A model generated the notes under the pieces. The model saw only the letters and a program-made list of their open reading frames with translations, was not told where the DNA came from and searched no databases. This document shows, one piece after another, positions 54,793-64,000 of a stretch of DNA of 64,000 nt. The stretch spans positions 29,507-93,506 of the forward strand of contig NZ_LIQH01000031.1 in NCBI RefSeq assembly GCF_001418085.1. The letters run 5' to 3'. Made by a program: the position numbers and the translations under genes. Each line of letters starts with the position of its first letter. Positions within the stretch are counted from its first letter, which is position 1. The stretch comes from Lacinutrix algicola (lineage in GTDB: Bacteria; Bacteroidota; Bacteroidia; Flavobacteriales; Flavobacteriaceae).

Positions 54793-55537
54793 TGTCTAAT
54801 TTAATTGTTTGTGGGTATTCAACTTCAGTTAAATATAAAGCGTGACCAGGGACAGAAAATCCTGCTTGGCTACGGTTTTTAGATTTAATAATGGTGTGAA
54901 GCGATTCTACTTCAACCTTACCAATACCAATATTAATAAGCGTTCCTACAATCGCTCGAACCATGTTTCTTAAAAAGCGATCAGCTTTAATTGTAAAATG
55001 AAGTTCGTTGTCTATAACCTGCCACTCAGCCTTCATTATATTACAATTATACGTTTTTACATCTGTATTACTTTTAGAAAAACATTGAAAATCTTCATAG
55101 TCCAATAGTATTCTGGTGGCTGTTTTTAATTTTTCAATATCTAATTTCGGTTTTAATAAAAAAGCCTGTTCTGTATTAAACGGACTTTTTTCTAAAGCAA
55201 TTCTATATAAATATTGCCTGCTAATGGCATGAAATCTAGCATGCGCATCTGCTTTTACTTTAAAAATATTTTTAATAGCAATATCTACAGGTAAAAAAGA
55301 ATTTAGTTTGTAAATAGTTTGAGGTATATCGAAGTTTACCTCAGTATTAAAATGTGCAAACAATTGTTTTGCATGAACTCCAGCATCTGTTCTACCAGCT
55401 CCCATTGTAGAAATAGGTTCTCTTAATAAAGTCGAAAGCCCTTTTTCTAAAACTTCTTGTACAGAAATAGCATTAGGCTGTATTTGCCATCCATGATATG
55501 CTTTTCCGTTATATGAGAGTTCTATAAAATATCGCAA
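54785..55537 (-). CDS. truA: tRNA pseudouridine synthase A
   Basis: This 250-residue enzyme has the catalytic Asp in MGAGRTDAGVHA and the usual RYFIELSYNGKAYHGWQIQP start, plus FRRF-like FLRNMVRAIVGTL. It modifies U38-40 in the anticodon arm. Followed by the ABC exporter gene in the same operon. Confidence 0.93.
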   Translation of the reverse strand: MRYFIELSYNGKAYHGWQIQPNAISVQEVLEKGLSTLLREPISTMGAGRTDAGVHAKQLFAHFNTEVNFDIPQTIYKLNSFLPVDIAIKNIFKVKADAHARFHAISRQYLYRIALEKSPFNTEQAFLLKPKLDIEKLKTATRILLDYEDFQCFSKSNTDVKTYNCNIMKAEWQVIDNELHFTIKADRFLRNMVRAIVGTLINIGIGKVEVESLHTIIKSKNRSQAGFSVPGHALYLTEVEYPQTIKLDIE

Positions 55538-55677
55538 AGAAACTTGTATTTTTGTTTTCTAAAGAAACAAAGATAATTGTTTTTGTTCCTAAAGAAATGC
55601 TAAATAATAATAAAAGCGAAACAATAAGATTAGCGCTTTCGCGGAAGTATTAATCACTAAAAAGAAGTTTATTATAA

Positions 55678-56175
55678 ATGAAAAAAATCCTACTATTATC
55701 AGATACTCATAGTCATATTGATAACGATATATTAAAATACGTTAAACAAGCAGACGAGGTATGGCATGCAGGAGATATTGGGGATTTAAAAGTAACTGAC
55801 GAAATTGCTAAACTAAAACCATTAAGAGGAGTTTATGGAAATATAGATGGTGATAAAGTACGTTTAGAATTCCCAGAAAATAATCGTTTTATGTGTGAAG
55901 ATGTAGATGTTTGGATAACGCATATTGGTGGTTACCCAAATAAGTATAATGTAAGAGTAAGAGAGGAGATCTATAAAAATCCGCCACGTATTTTTATTTG
56001 TGGGCATTCGCATATTCTAAAAGTAATGCCAGATAAAAAACTGAATTTAATACATATGAATCCTGGTGCAGTAGGAATTCATGGTTTTCATAATGTAAGA
56101 ACCATGCTTCGTTTTACTATCGATGGATCAAAAATTGAGAATTTGGAGGTAATAGAGTTTCCTAAAAAGTATTAA
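55678..56175 (+). CDS. YfcE/MJ0936-type metallophosphoesterase
   Basis: This 165-residue protein has LLSDTHSH, WHAGDIGD, GNIDGD and CGHSH, the five metal-binding blocks of YfcE-like phosphodiesterases. Probable cytosolic phosphodiesterase with unknown natural substrate. The gene stands alone; a terminator for the convergent DUF4293 gene follows. Confidence 0.9.
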   Translation: MKKILLLSDTHSHIDNDILKYVKQADEVWHAGDIGDLKVTDEIAKLKPLRGVYGNIDGDKVRLEFPENNRFMCEDVDVWITHIGGYPNKYNVRVREEIYKNPPRIFICGHSHILKVMPDKKLNLIHMNPGAVGIHGFHNVRTMLRFTIDGSKIENLEVIEFPKKY

Positions 56176-56179
56176 GCAT

Positions 56180-56210
56180 AAAAAAGCCCAAGATCTTCAC
56201 CTTGGGCTCA
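56180..56210 (-). terminator. Terminator of the DUF4293 gene
   Basis: AGCCCAAG pairs with CTTGGGCT around an eight-base loop. A T run follows on the minus strand only, so it terminates the minus-strand transcript. Confidence 0.7.
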
Positions 56211-56237
56211 CGCACTAATACTACTAAGATGTTAGGT

Positions 56238-56648
56238 TTATCGTAACCTATCTACAGATTTTACAAGATCTTCATCCTTTTTAATCGCTTTATTAGCTAA
56301 AACTAATAATACGATAGACAGAATTGGAAGAAAGATCCCAATACCTTTCTCAGAAACCAAAGCTTCTCCAGATACATTTAGAGATTGATATACAAAAAAT
56401 CCTAGTAAAATAACGTTCAATATGATGTTAAGTCGTCCCAATACAAATTGCAACTTCCTATTTTTAAACATAAATATAGATAACAAAGATAGAGCTGCAG
56501 AACCTAAAAAGAGTCCGAAATACAAAAGCTCATCCATTGCAAAGATTTTTACATCTTCGTTAGTTATCCATAAATGAAATACAAAAATCAGTCCAGCCGA
56601 AATTCCAGCAGTAAGCAGTAAGTAGACAGATTGAATACGTTGTATCAT
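56238..56648 (-). CDS. DUF4293 membrane protein
   Basis: This 136-residue protein has four membrane segments and starts with MIQRIQSVYLLLTAGISAGL, which is the DUF4293 hallmark. Function unknown; nearly always next to rho in Bacteroidota. It is divergent from rho across a 203-bp gap. Confidence 0.88.
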   Translation of the reverse strand: MIQRIQSVYLLLTAGISAGLIFVFHLWITNEDVKIFAMDELLYFGLFLGSAALSLLSIFMFKNRKLQFVLGRLNIILNVILLGFFVYQSLNVSGEALVSEKGIGIFLPILSIVLLVLANKAIKKDEDLVKSVDRLR

Positions 56649-56851
56649 TTATTTTAGTTGAATAATTTCAGCTTCAAAAATATAACTTCTTTTGGTAATT
56701 TTAACTAAAAATTTAAAATAAAGTTGTATAATTGCATGAGCGAGTTGCAATAGTCACATTAGCAATACGTTAATTCTTCAGAATCACAATATAATTTTCT
56801 CCGGAAATTTTCAACAACATATTTTTCTAAAAATATTCAATTAAACAATTC

Positions 56852-58564
56852 ATGTTTGAAATCTCACAATTAAAAGAAATGAAGCTTCCTGAGTTACAGG
56901 ACATGGCTAAAAAGCTAAGTATCCCTAAGTTTCGTTCATTAAAAAAATTAGACTTAGTTTATCAAATTTTAGATAAACAAGCAGCCAACCCTAAAGCTGT
57001 AGAAGTTGTAAAAGCAGATGTTCCTGCTCCAGCAGTAGAAGAGAAACCTAAAAGAGAACGTGTAAAACGTCCAGCTGCAAATAAGCCAAAACCTAGGCCT
57101 AAAACACAGCAAAAACCTCAATCTAAAGTAGAGGTAAAAGAGCAGCCAAAAGTAGTACAAGAAACTACTTTAGCTTCAAAAGAAGAGGCAAGTAAGGATG
57201 TAAAAGATATTAAAAATGTAAAAGAACAAGCTCCGGTAAAGGCGCAACAGCCAAAACCACAGCATAAGAAGCCTGTTCATAATCATCAAAATAAGAAAGA
57301 CGATAAAAAGGATAACAATCCAAACCGTCAAAATAATCAGAACAAGAATCAAAATAAAAACCAGAATAACCAACGTAATCAAGGTAAAAACGGAAATACG
57401 CACGGAAGCAGTGAGACTCGTAACCGTTACCGCGAGCCAGATTTCGAATTTGATGCAATTATTGAAAGCGAAGGTGTGCTAGATGTAATGCAAGATGGTT
57501 ATGGTTTTTTACGATCTTCAGATTATAATTACTTATCATCTCCAGATGATATTTATGTATCGCAATCTCAAATTCGTTTATTCGGATTAAAAGTAGGAGA
57601 TACAGTATTAGGAAATGTAAGACCTCCAAAAGAAGGCGAAAAATATTTCCCACTTATTAAAGTAAATAAAATTAACGGTCAAAGTCCAGATGTGGTTAGA
57701 GACCGTGTGTCTTTCGAGCATTTAACGCCATTATTTCCACAAGAGAAATTTAATATTGCTGGTAAACAAGCTACAATTTCTACTCGTATTATGGATTTGT
57801 TTGCTCCTATAGGAAAAGGACAGCGTGGTATGATTGTTTCTCAACCAAAAACAGGAAAAACAATGTTACTTAAGGATGTTGCAAATGCAATTGCAGCTAA
57901 CCATCCTGAAGTATATCAAATGATTTTACTTATTGATGAGCGTCCAGAAGAAGTAACAGACATGCAACGTAATGTTCGTGGAGAAGTTATTGCTTCTACT
58001 TTTGATAAAGAAGCTCATGAACATGTGAAAATAGCTAATATAGTATTAGAAAAAGCAAAACGTTTAGTAGAATGTGGACACGATGTAGTAATATTATTAG
58101 ATTCTATTACGCGTTTAGCTAGAGCTTACAATTCTGTACAGCCTGCATCTGGGAAAATACTTTCTGGTGGTGTAGATGCAAATGCATTACACAAACCAAA
58201 ACGTTTCTTTGGTGCTGCTCGTAACATCGAAAATGGAGGTTCGCTTACCATTATTGCAACAGCTTTAACAGAAACAGGTTCTAAAATGGACGAAGTAATT
58301 TTCGAAGAATTTAAAGGAACAGGTAACATGGAGCTTCAGTTAGATCGTAAGATTTCTAATCGTAGAATATTCCCAGCTATCGATTTAACTTCGTCAAGCA
58401 CACGTCGTGATGATATCTTATTAGATAAGGTTACAATCCAAAGAATGTGGGTTATGCGTAAATACCTTGCTGATATGAATCCTGTAGAAGCTATGGAGTT
58501 TATTAACGAACGTTTTAAACAAACAAGAAATAACGAAGAGTTTTTAATTTCAATGAACGGTTAG
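56852..58564 (+). CDS. rho: Transcription termination factor Rho with low-complexity insert
   Basis: This 570-residue protein has a Rho_N domain at residues 1-48. A Lys/Pro/Gln/Asn-rich insert follows at about 50-195, including an [16 protein letters not shown] tract. RNA-binding cold-shock-like domain at 200-275 ([12 protein letters not shown]). The RecA-like ATPase has [13 protein letters not shown] (P-loop) near 330 and [12 protein letters not shown]. It unwinds RNA from RNA polymerase to end transcription. The insert is common in Bacteroidota Rho and may aid phase separation or RNA binding. Confidence 0.95.
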   Translation: MFEISQLKEMKLPELQDMAKKLSIPKFRSLKKLDLVYQILDKQAANPKAVEVVKADVPAPAVEEKPKRERVKRPAANKPKPRPKTQQKPQSKVEVKEQPKVVQETTLASKEEASKDVKDIKNVKEQAPVKAQQPKPQHKKPVHNHQNKKDDKKDNNPNRQNNQNKNQNKNQNNQRNQGKNGNTHGSSETRNRYREPDFEFDAIIESEGVLDVMQDGYGFLRSSDYNYLSSPDDIYVSQSQIRLFGLKVGDTVLGNVRPPKEGEKYFPLIKVNKINGQSPDVVRDRVSFEHLTPLFPQEKFNIAGKQATISTRIMDLFAPIGKGQRGMIVSQPKTGKTMLLKDVANAIAANHPEVYQMILLIDERPEEVTDMQRNVRGEVIASTFDKEAHEHVKIANIVLEKAKRLVECGHDVVILLDSITRLARAYNSVQPASGKILSGGVDANALHKPKRFFGAARNIENGGSLTIIATALTETGSKMDEVIFEEFKGTGNMELQLDRKISNRRIFPAIDLTSSSTRRDDILLDKVTIQRMWVMRKYLADMNPVEAMEFINERFKQTRNNEEFLISMNG

Positions 58565-58601
58565 GTTTATCCTGATTTAGTTTTAAGAACTAATTACAAA
58601 T

Positions 58602-58639
58602 AAAAAAAGCTGATATTAGATTTACTAAGGGCTTTTTTT
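58602..58639 (+). terminator. Probable weak terminator after rho
   Basis: AAAAAAAGC pairs with GCTTTTTTT across a 20-base loop, and the T run continues. The stem is mostly A-T, so it is a weaker candidate. Confidence 0.45.
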
Positions 58640-58673
58640 GTTTTATAAAAAGAAATTTATATTAAGGCTAAAA

Positions 58674-58713
58674 AAAACAAGCATAAACTAAATAAAAAGT
58701 CAATGCTTGTTTT
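58674..58713. terminator. Hairpin between rho and the acidic small protein gene
   Basis: AAAACAAGCAT pairs with ATGCTTGTTTT across an 18-base loop. It could end the minus-strand gene at 58770-59144 or the rho transcript. Confidence 0.5.
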
Positions 58714-58769
58714 CTAATTTAGTTTTTTATAAAAAAAAACTAATCGAAATTTTATAACTGTAATTACTA

Positions 58770-59144
58770 TTAAGCTAATAATAACTCTTTATATTCTTTT
58801 AAGTCAGAGATATTATCTTTGTTATTAAGGTTTCTAGTAAGCGCTATTAAATATTTAAGGCTTTCTACAGGAGATACGTCTGATACATCTTTGTCTTCTT
58901 CAGTAAGCTCTTCTTCGTCTTCTTCTAAAGGCTCGTCTTGAGGAATAGGTAGAAGAAATGCCTCATGCTCTTCAATGTGCTCACAGGCAAGTCTAAGTAC
59001 TTTTACCACTAAAGGAACTTCCTCTTCTATAGCATAAACTCGTAATGCTTTTATATCATCAATTAGTGTATCTGTATTGATTCCAGATTTATCAAGATTA
59101 TTAAGAATTTTATCAATTACTTTAATTGCGTTTGTGTTTTCCAA
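58770..59144 (-). CDS. Acidic conserved Flavobacteriia protein, unknown function
   Basis: This 124-residue soluble protein is very acidic in the middle (EPLEEDEEELTEEDKD) with helical ends (INTDTLIDDIKALRVYAIEE and LKYLIALTRNLNNKDNIS). I do not recognise a family with a known role. It lies alone between rho and rpsT. Confidence 0.7.
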   Translation of the reverse strand: MENTNAIKVIDKILNNLDKSGINTDTLIDDIKALRVYAIEEEVPLVVKVLRLACEHIEEHEAFLLPIPQDEPLEEDEEELTEEDKDVSDVSPVESLKYLIALTRNLNNKDNISDLKEYKELLLA

Positions 59145-59265
59145 AAGAGTAAGATTTATGTGAATGGTTGATTTTTGATAATTGCAAATTTATACTTTTA
59201 GAAATTAAATCATAGACCTTATTTCGAGTAAATTTACATACTCACTAAAAGAATTTTTATAAAAC

Positions 59266-59297
59266 AAAAAAGCCTATCGAAATTTCGATAGGCTTTT
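59266..59297 (-). terminator. Terminator of rpsT
   Basis: AGCCTATCGAAATTTCGATA continuing GGCT is a perfect 24-base palindrome with A and T runs outside. It lies 23 bp after the rpsT stop. Confidence 0.85.
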
Positions 59298-59319
59298 GTT
59301 TCTTGTAGAATTAATTTGA

Positions 59320-59571
59320 CTATATCGTCGCAACGAATTTAGTTAAACCAGATTTTAAGTTAGCAGCTTTGTTAAAATGAATAACATTTTTCTTAGCTAA
59401 TTTATCTAACATAGAGTGTACTGATGGTAATAATGCTTCAGCTTCCTTTTTGTCAGTTAACTCACGTAATTTTTTTATAGCATTACGAGTAGTTTTGTGC
59501 TGGTACTTATTTCTTAAGCGTTTAGTTTCGTTACTTCTAATTCTTTTTAACGCTGACTTATGATTTGCCAT
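59320..59571 (-). CDS. rpsT: Ribosomal protein S20
   Basis: This 83-residue basic protein starts [20 protein letters not shown], the standard S20 beginning, and has [13 protein letters not shown] near the end. It is a small-subunit primary binder of 16S rRNA. The gene follows tRNA-Glu on the same strand by 29 bp. Confidence 0.95.
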   Translation of the reverse strand: MANHKSALKRIRSNETKRLRNKYQHKTTRNAIKKLRELTDKKEAEALLPSVHSMLDKLAKKNVIHFNKAANLKSGLTKFVATI

Positions 59572-59600
59572 TTGTTTATTTTTTCTTTATTAAAAAATTG

Positions 59601-59672
59601 TAGCCCGTAGGGGAGTCGAACCCCTCTTACATGGATGAAAACCATGCGTCCTAGCCGATAGACGAACGGGCC
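59601..59672 (-). tRNA. tRNA-Glu (anticodon TTC)
   Basis: The minus strand folds as a 72-base cloverleaf: acceptor GGCCCGT/ACGGGCT, anticodon loop TTTTCAT in CATGG...CCATG, T-arm AGGGGTTCGACTCCCCT and discriminator A. No CCA is encoded. Anticodon TTC reads Glu. Two frames of 67-85 codons over it are chance. Confidence 0.95.
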
Positions 59673-59864
59673 ATTTATTTTTGAGTTTGCAAATATAAAA
59701 CCTTTTTGTGTTATTGCAAAACTTTTTTGCAATAATTTTAAAATATTTTTTGTTGCTGCTAAACTTTTCAAATAACTTACACAACGTTTCCATTGCGGGT
59801 GCAAAAATACAACTATTTTCTACTTGTGCAAGACCAAACTAATTTTTTTTTCAAAAAAAATTAA

Positions 59865-61343
59865 TTAATACGCTTTTGCGAACAATACTCTACGTTTTGA
59901 AGGCTTCCCAGAATAGACGCAAATACCATTTTCTATCTTTCCTTCTAATGGAAGGCATCTAATGGTTGCTTTTGTAATTTCTTTAATCTTGTCTTCTGTT
60001 TCAGTTGTACCATCCCAATGGGCAGATATAAATCCTCCTTTTTCTTCTAAAACAGTTTTGAATTCCTCAAAATCTTCAACTTCTGTTGTATGAGTGTTTC
60101 TATGGTTTAAAGCTTTGTTGAATAGGGAATCTTGAATTTCGCTCATTAAGCCTTCAATTTTCTCTATTAGAGAATCTAAAGGAACAGTTTCTTTAGTTAA
60201 TGTATCTCTACGTGCTAATTCTACTGTGCCGTTTTCTAGATCTCTAGATCCAATAGCGATACGAAGAGGCACACCTTGTAGTTCGTGTTGTGCAAATTTT
60301 GCACCTGGACGATAGGTTGTTCTATTATCGTATTTAACTGTAATGTGTTTCGATCTTAAATCTTTTATTATTCCGTTTACAACGGTTGTAATTTCTTCTA
60401 GTTGTTCATCTGTTTTATGAATTGGAACTATTACTACTTGATTTGGTGCTAAGTTTGGAGGTAGTACAAGACCTTTGTCGTCACTATGTGTCATTATTAA
60501 AGCGCCCATTAATCTAGTTGAAACTCCCCAAGAGGTAGCCCATACATAATCTTGTTTCCCTTCTTTGTTAGTGTACTTAACGTCGAAAGCTTTTGCGAAA
60601 TTTTGACCTAAAAAGTGAGATGTTCCTGCTTGTAGTGCTTTTCCATCTTGCATTAATGCTTCGATACAATATGTGTCATCTGCTCCAGCAAAACGTTCGC
60701 TTTCTGTTTTTAAACCTTGAACAACTGGTATCGCCATAAAATTCTCTACAAATGTGGCGTATACATTGTTCATTGTTTCGGCTTCTGTAATAGCTTCAGC
60801 TTTTGTTTCATGAGCAGTGTGTCCTTCCTGCCAAAGAAACTCTGCGGTTCTTAGAAATAAACGAGTACGCATTTCCCAACGAACAACATTGGCCCATTGG
60901 TTTATTAGTAATGGTAAATCTCTGTAAGATTGAATCCATCCTTTAAATGTGCTCCAGATAATAGCTTCACTTGTAGGTCTAACAACAAGTTCTTCTTCTA
61001 GTTTAGCTTCTGGGTCTACTCGAAGTTTACCTGGATTATCAGGGTCGTTTTGTAATCTATAATGAGTTACAACTGCACATTCTTTAGCGAAGCCTTCAGC
61101 ATTTTTTTCTTCAGCTTCAAACAAGCTTTTAGGGACGAAAAGTGGAAAATAAGCATTTTGATGTCCTGTTTCTTTGAACATTCTGTCTAATTCTGCTTGC
61201 ATTTTCTCCCATATAGCATAGCCGTATGGTTTTATTACCATACAACCTCTAACTGCCGAGTTTTCAGCTAGATCAGCCTTTACGACTAGTTCGTTATACC
61301 ATTTTGAATAGTCTTCTGCTCTCGTTGTGAGTTTTTTGCTCAT
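59865..61343 (-). CDS. proS: Prolyl-tRNA synthetase
   Basis: This 492-residue class II synthetase has [19 protein letters not shown] near the start, [33 protein letters not shown] and [14 protein letters not shown]. It is of the short archaeal/eukaryal type without the editing insert, as in Bacteroidota. It charges tRNA-Pro. Confidence 0.95.
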   Translation of the reverse strand: MSKKLTTRAEDYSKWYNELVVKADLAENSAVRGCMVIKPYGYAIWEKMQAELDRMFKETGHQNAYFPLFVPKSLFEAEEKNAEGFAKECAVVTHYRLQNDPDNPGKLRVDPEAKLEEELVVRPTSEAIIWSTFKGWIQSYRDLPLLINQWANVVRWEMRTRLFLRTAEFLWQEGHTAHETKAEAITEAETMNNVYATFVENFMAIPVVQGLKTESERFAGADDTYCIEALMQDGKALQAGTSHFLGQNFAKAFDVKYTNKEGKQDYVWATSWGVSTRLMGALIMTHSDDKGLVLPPNLAPNQVVIVPIHKTDEQLEEITTVVNGIIKDLRSKHITVKYDNRTTYRPGAKFAQHELQGVPLRIAIGSRDLENGTVELARRDTLTKETVPLDSLIEKIEGLMSEIQDSLFNKALNHRNTHTTEVEDFEEFKTVLEEKGGFISAHWDGTTETEDKIKEITKATIRCLPLEGKIENGICVYSGKPSKRRVLFAKAY

Positions 61344-61443
61344 ATATATTATTTTGGCACAAATATTGTGATTATGTTAAAAAAAGAAATAGTTTGACAA
61401 AACTAACTATTTTTGTTATGTTCAACAATAAAAACAAACAGTT

Positions 61444-62397
61444 ATGCAATTAAAAAAATACTTATTAAATAAATTACCAGCATATGCTGTCGTTTTATTT
61501 GCTCTAGGACTTACATCTTGTGGATCTTATCAATATGTTGGGCAAGATAGCGATGGTATTTATAGTGAAGATGAACTGGTAGAGGATGTTGTGCAGGCAG
61601 ATACAGAAGCTAATAGTACTTATTATAAAAATTACTTCAAAGAAAAGTCTTTAGAAATGGATTCTAATGGAAATGAAAATGATGAAGTTTTTGTAGATAT
61701 AGATTCTTATGAAGGATCTTATTCTGAAGATTATGTAGACACGGCTAATGTTGATACTGGTTATGGAGCTTGGGGAGAAAATAGTAGTGAAGTGTCTGTA
61801 AATATTTATAACGTTGGTTTTAATAATTATTGGAATAGACCATATTACGGTTGGAATAATTTTGGTTGGAATAGGTCTTATTCTGGTTGGAACTTAGGTT
61901 ATGGTTATGGGAATTTTGGGTATGGAGGTTTTTACAGTCCGTTTTGGTATTCTCCTTATGGTTATAATTATGGTTATGGAGGTAATCCTTATTATACTGG
62001 ATACTATGGCAGAAATGGTTATGGCCGAAATGGTGTCGCGTATAGCTCTAGAAGAAGAGGGAGTGTTTATGGTAGAAACTCTGCTTTAGGTAGACGTGTT
62101 GAGTCTTCAAGAAGAAGTAATACTACATCTACTCGCACAAGAACATCTTCAACTCCTAGAGTGAGAACTTCTACTCCAAGAACAAGAACGTCTACTCCTC
62201 GAGTAAGAACTAGAACATCTACTCCTAGAGTGAGAACTACTACTCCAAGAACTAGAACATCTACTCCGAGAACAACTACTCCGCGAGTAAGGACTACTAC
62301 GCCAAGAACTAAAAGTTCTTCTCCAAGTCGATCTTCTACTAGGAGTTCTTCTGGTTCATCATCAAGATCATCTTCAGGTAGTAGTAGAAGAGGATAG
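61444..62397 (+). CDS. Low-complexity surface lipoprotein, unknown function
   Basis: This 317-residue protein has a lipoprotein signal (VVLFALGLTSCGSYQYVG) and an acidic region to about residue 120. A Gly/Tyr/Trp/Asn-rich stretch (GWNNFGWNRSYSGWNLGYGY) runs to 205. The tail is made of STPRVRT-type repeats and Ser/Arg. A TATTTTTG element at 61408 could be its -7 promoter. Exposed to the periplasm or surface; a polyanion or peptidoglycan-related role is only a guess. The OmpP1-like gene follows by 32 bp, suggesting a pair. Confidence 0.8.
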   Translation: MQLKKYLLNKLPAYAVVLFALGLTSCGSYQYVGQDSDGIYSEDELVEDVVQADTEANSTYYKNYFKEKSLEMDSNGNENDEVFVDIDSYEGSYSEDYVDTANVDTGYGAWGENSSEVSVNIYNVGFNNYWNRPYYGWNNFGWNRSYSGWNLGYGYGNFGYGGFYSPFWYSPYGYNYGYGGNPYYTGYYGRNGYGRNGVAYSSRRRGSVYGRNSALGRRVESSRRSNTTSTRTRTSSTPRVRTSTPRTRTSTPRVRTRTSTPRVRTTTPRTRTSTPRTTTPRVRTTTPRTKSSSPSRSSTRSSSGSSSRSSSGSSRRG

Positions 62398-62429
62398 AAT
62401 CTAGATTTTAAAAAAAAAGAAAAAAACAT

Positions 62430-63947
62430 ATGAAAAAAGGAATATTTTTATTGATAGGTGTTCTGTCTATGTTCACAATTAGTGCTCAGAATATAAATGA
62501 TGCTTTACGTTATAGTAATGGTGAGGTTGTTGGTTCTGCTAGATATAGGGCTCTTAGTGGTGCATTTGGTGCGCTTGGAGGAGATTTAAGTGCTGTAAGT
62601 GTTAATCCTGCAGGTTCGGCTATTTATACAAATAGTTTCGCTTCGGTATCTTTAAGTGTAAGTGATGTTGATAATGAAACAGTTTATTTTGGAAGAAAAA
62701 GTGCTTCATCAGATTCGGATATTTCTTTAAATCAAGGAGGAGGTGTTTTTGTTTTTAAGAATAGAGGTGATGATTCACCTTGGAGAAAGTTTGCTTTAAG
62801 TGTTGCTTTTGATAATACTAAAAATTATGACGATAGTTGGAAGTCTAGAGGAATGGGTGATGTATCTATAGGTCAATATTTTTTAAATAATGCACAAGGT
62901 CTTCGTTTAGATGAGATTTCTGCGTTAAGTGGAGAGTCTTCGGCAGATGCCTATGCAGGAATAGGAAGTGCTTACGGTTATGCAAATCAGCAAGCTTATT
63001 TGGGTTACGATTCTTATATATTAGAGCCGGATAATGATGCAGATGATAATACAATTTATAGTTCAAACATCGCAGCGGGTAATTTTGACCAAGAATATGC
63101 TTATGCTGCAACAGGGTATAATGGTAAGTTGGCTTTTAACATAGGAGCTCAGTATGGTGATGATTTGTATTTAGGGTTAAATTTGAACTCTCACTTTTTA
63201 AATTATGAGCGTTCTACTTTTTTATATGAACAAAATAACAATACCGGTTCTGTTGTAAATCAAGTAGGTTTCGAGAATAATATTATAACAAATGGTTCTG
63301 GTTTTTCATTTCAATTAGGAACAATTTATAAGTTGTCTAATGAATTTAGAATTGGATTTACGTATGATTCACCTATGTGGATGACAATTACGGAGGAAAC
63401 AACTCAGTACATTGAAACTGTTAGAGTGGATGGAGGTGAAAATGTTTTGCAAATAGTAGATCCACGAGTAGTTAATTTATTTCCAGATTATAGTATACAG
63501 TCTCCGTCTAAAGTAACAGGTAGTTTAGCTTATGTTTTTGGTAAACAAGGGTTGATTAGTTTCGATTATTCTAGAAAAGATTATGGAAATACAAAGTTTA
63601 AGCCTAAGTCAGATGCTTATTTTAGTGCTCAGAATGATATTATTGCTAATAATTTAACAGCAGCTTCAACATATAAATTAGGTGGAGAATATAAGGTTAA
63701 TCAATTTAGTTTTAGAGGAGGTTATCGTTTTGAGGAGAGTCCATATAAAAATGGAGAAACTGTTGGTGATCTAAATGGTTATTCTTTTGGTTTAGGGTAT
63801 AATTTTGGAAATACAAAGTTAGATTTAACTTACGATGCATATAATCAATCAAGAGAATATCAATTATATAGTACAGGATTAACAAGTGTTGCATCAATAG
63901 ATTCTAATAATTCTAATGTTATATTAACTTTAGGATTCCAGTTGTAG
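62430..63947 (+). CDS. OmpP1/FadL-type outer-membrane protein
   Basis: This 505-residue protein has a signal peptide (GIFLLIGVLSMFTISAQ) and RYRALSGAFGALGGDLSAVS, typical of the N-terminal hatch of this flavobacterial family, followed by alternating beta strands to LGFQL. Related proteins are annotated as OmpP1/FadL-type transporters, sometimes as hemin receptor. It probably forms a hydrophobic-substrate channel. Last gene of the window. Confidence 0.85.
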   Translation: MKKGIFLLIGVLSMFTISAQNINDALRYSNGEVVGSARYRALSGAFGALGGDLSAVSVNPAGSAIYTNSFASVSLSVSDVDNETVYFGRKSASSDSDISLNQGGGVFVFKNRGDDSPWRKFALSVAFDNTKNYDDSWKSRGMGDVSIGQYFLNNAQGLRLDEISALSGESSADAYAGIGSAYGYANQQAYLGYDSYILEPDNDADDNTIYSSNIAAGNFDQEYAYAATGYNGKLAFNIGAQYGDDLYLGLNLNSHFLNYERSTFLYEQNNNTGSVVNQVGFENNIITNGSGFSFQLGTIYKLSNEFRIGFTYDSPMWMTITEETTQYIETVRVDGGENVLQIVDPRVVNLFPDYSIQSPSKVTGSLAYVFGKQGLISFDYSRKDYGNTKFKPKSDAYFSAQNDIIANNLTAASTYKLGGEYKVNQFSFRGGYRFEESPYKNGETVGDLNGYSFGLGYNFGNTKLDLTYDAYNQSREYQLYSTGLTSVASIDSNNSNVILTLGFQL

Positions 63948-64000
63948 ATGATTTAATATTCGTTATTTAAACGGTGAAACAATTCATAAAAAAAAACTCC
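63948..64000. other. Window end, noncoding
   Basis: Only the stop region of the OmpP1-like gene and an A-rich stretch remain; nothing further is seen. Confidence 0.5.

Noticed and set aside
59547..59804. Two minus-strand frames over the tRNA-Glu
   Set aside because: They read through a perfect tRNA cloverleaf and have no protein-like composition.
62067..62429. 120-codon minus-strand frame rich in Leu/Val/Glu
   Set aside because: Low-complexity shadow of the Ser/Thr-Pro-Arg repeats of the lipoprotein gene.
1..64000. CRISPR array, rRNA operon or complete insertion sequence
   Set aside because: No regularly spaced repeats, no rRNA-like segments and no transposase frame were seen.

Overview
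The window is AT-rich chromosome of a member of the Bacteroidota, almost certainly the family Flavobacteriaceae. Several things point there: a Rho factor with a long Asn/Lys-rich insert, a cluster of BT_3928-type DoxX, DUF1599, folP and cdaA, DUF3667 and DUF4293 proteins, an OmpP1/FadL-type outer membrane protein, and almost no Shine-Dalgarno signals. Genus cannot be fixed from this stretch.

About 1-15300 looks like the right-hand end of a genomic island. It starts inside a DUF1998-type helicase with a probable C-terminal nuclease domain, cut by the window edge. A protein that joins a DEDD exonuclease to the first RecA lobe of a RecQ helicase follows. A third protein joins the second RecQ lobe to a complete UvrD-type helicase. 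I match this trio to no named system; it is the best candidate here for an undescribed DNA-processing or defence system. A gene-poor, hairpin-rich stretch and a DUF1508 gene come next. Then comes a compact, more GC-rich four-gene cassette (conserved structural-like protein, DUF5675 protein, two small membrane proteins) with a divergent small DNA-binding-type gene. Just beyond lies a piece that matches only the T-loop and 3' end of a tRNA, a likely attachment-site copy, followed by a strong hairpin terminator.

15300-42000 holds efflux, respiration and sulfur/metal genes. It has an RND tripartite pump, a membrane hydrolase of the YdjM type, a sulfide:quinone oxidoreductase, a TetR-controlled ABC-2/HlyD/TolC exporter, cytochrome bd oxidase, a CstB-like persulfide dioxygenase-rhodanese, a 1-Cys peroxiredoxin, an OprC/NosA-like copper receptor operon, and a rhodanese / HMA / cytochrome c operon. 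Six copies of an inverted repeat GTAACNNNNGTTAC (three perfect, three with one mismatch) lie upstream of six of these transcription units, mostly about 35-60 bp before the start codon. This suggests one Crp/Fnr-family regulon for sulfide, low oxygen or nitrosative stress. Two decayed gene fragments (a thioredoxin and the C-terminal third of the YdjM-type hydrolase) flank the rhodanese operon.

42100-64000 is core genome: NAD salvage (pncB, pncA), trxA, clpS, prmA, tpiA, a peptide-type ABC permease whose true start is upstream of its first ATG, a DoxX/BT_3928 protein, DUF1599, folP, a frameshifted lipoprotein gene, cdaA with a TTG start, DUF3667, an ABC exporter, truA, a YfcE-type phosphodiesterase, rho, rpsT, tRNA-Glu, proS, a Gly/Tyr/Arg-rich lipoprotein and an OmpP1-like porin. 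Dispersed repeats and clear hairpin terminators are noted where seen.
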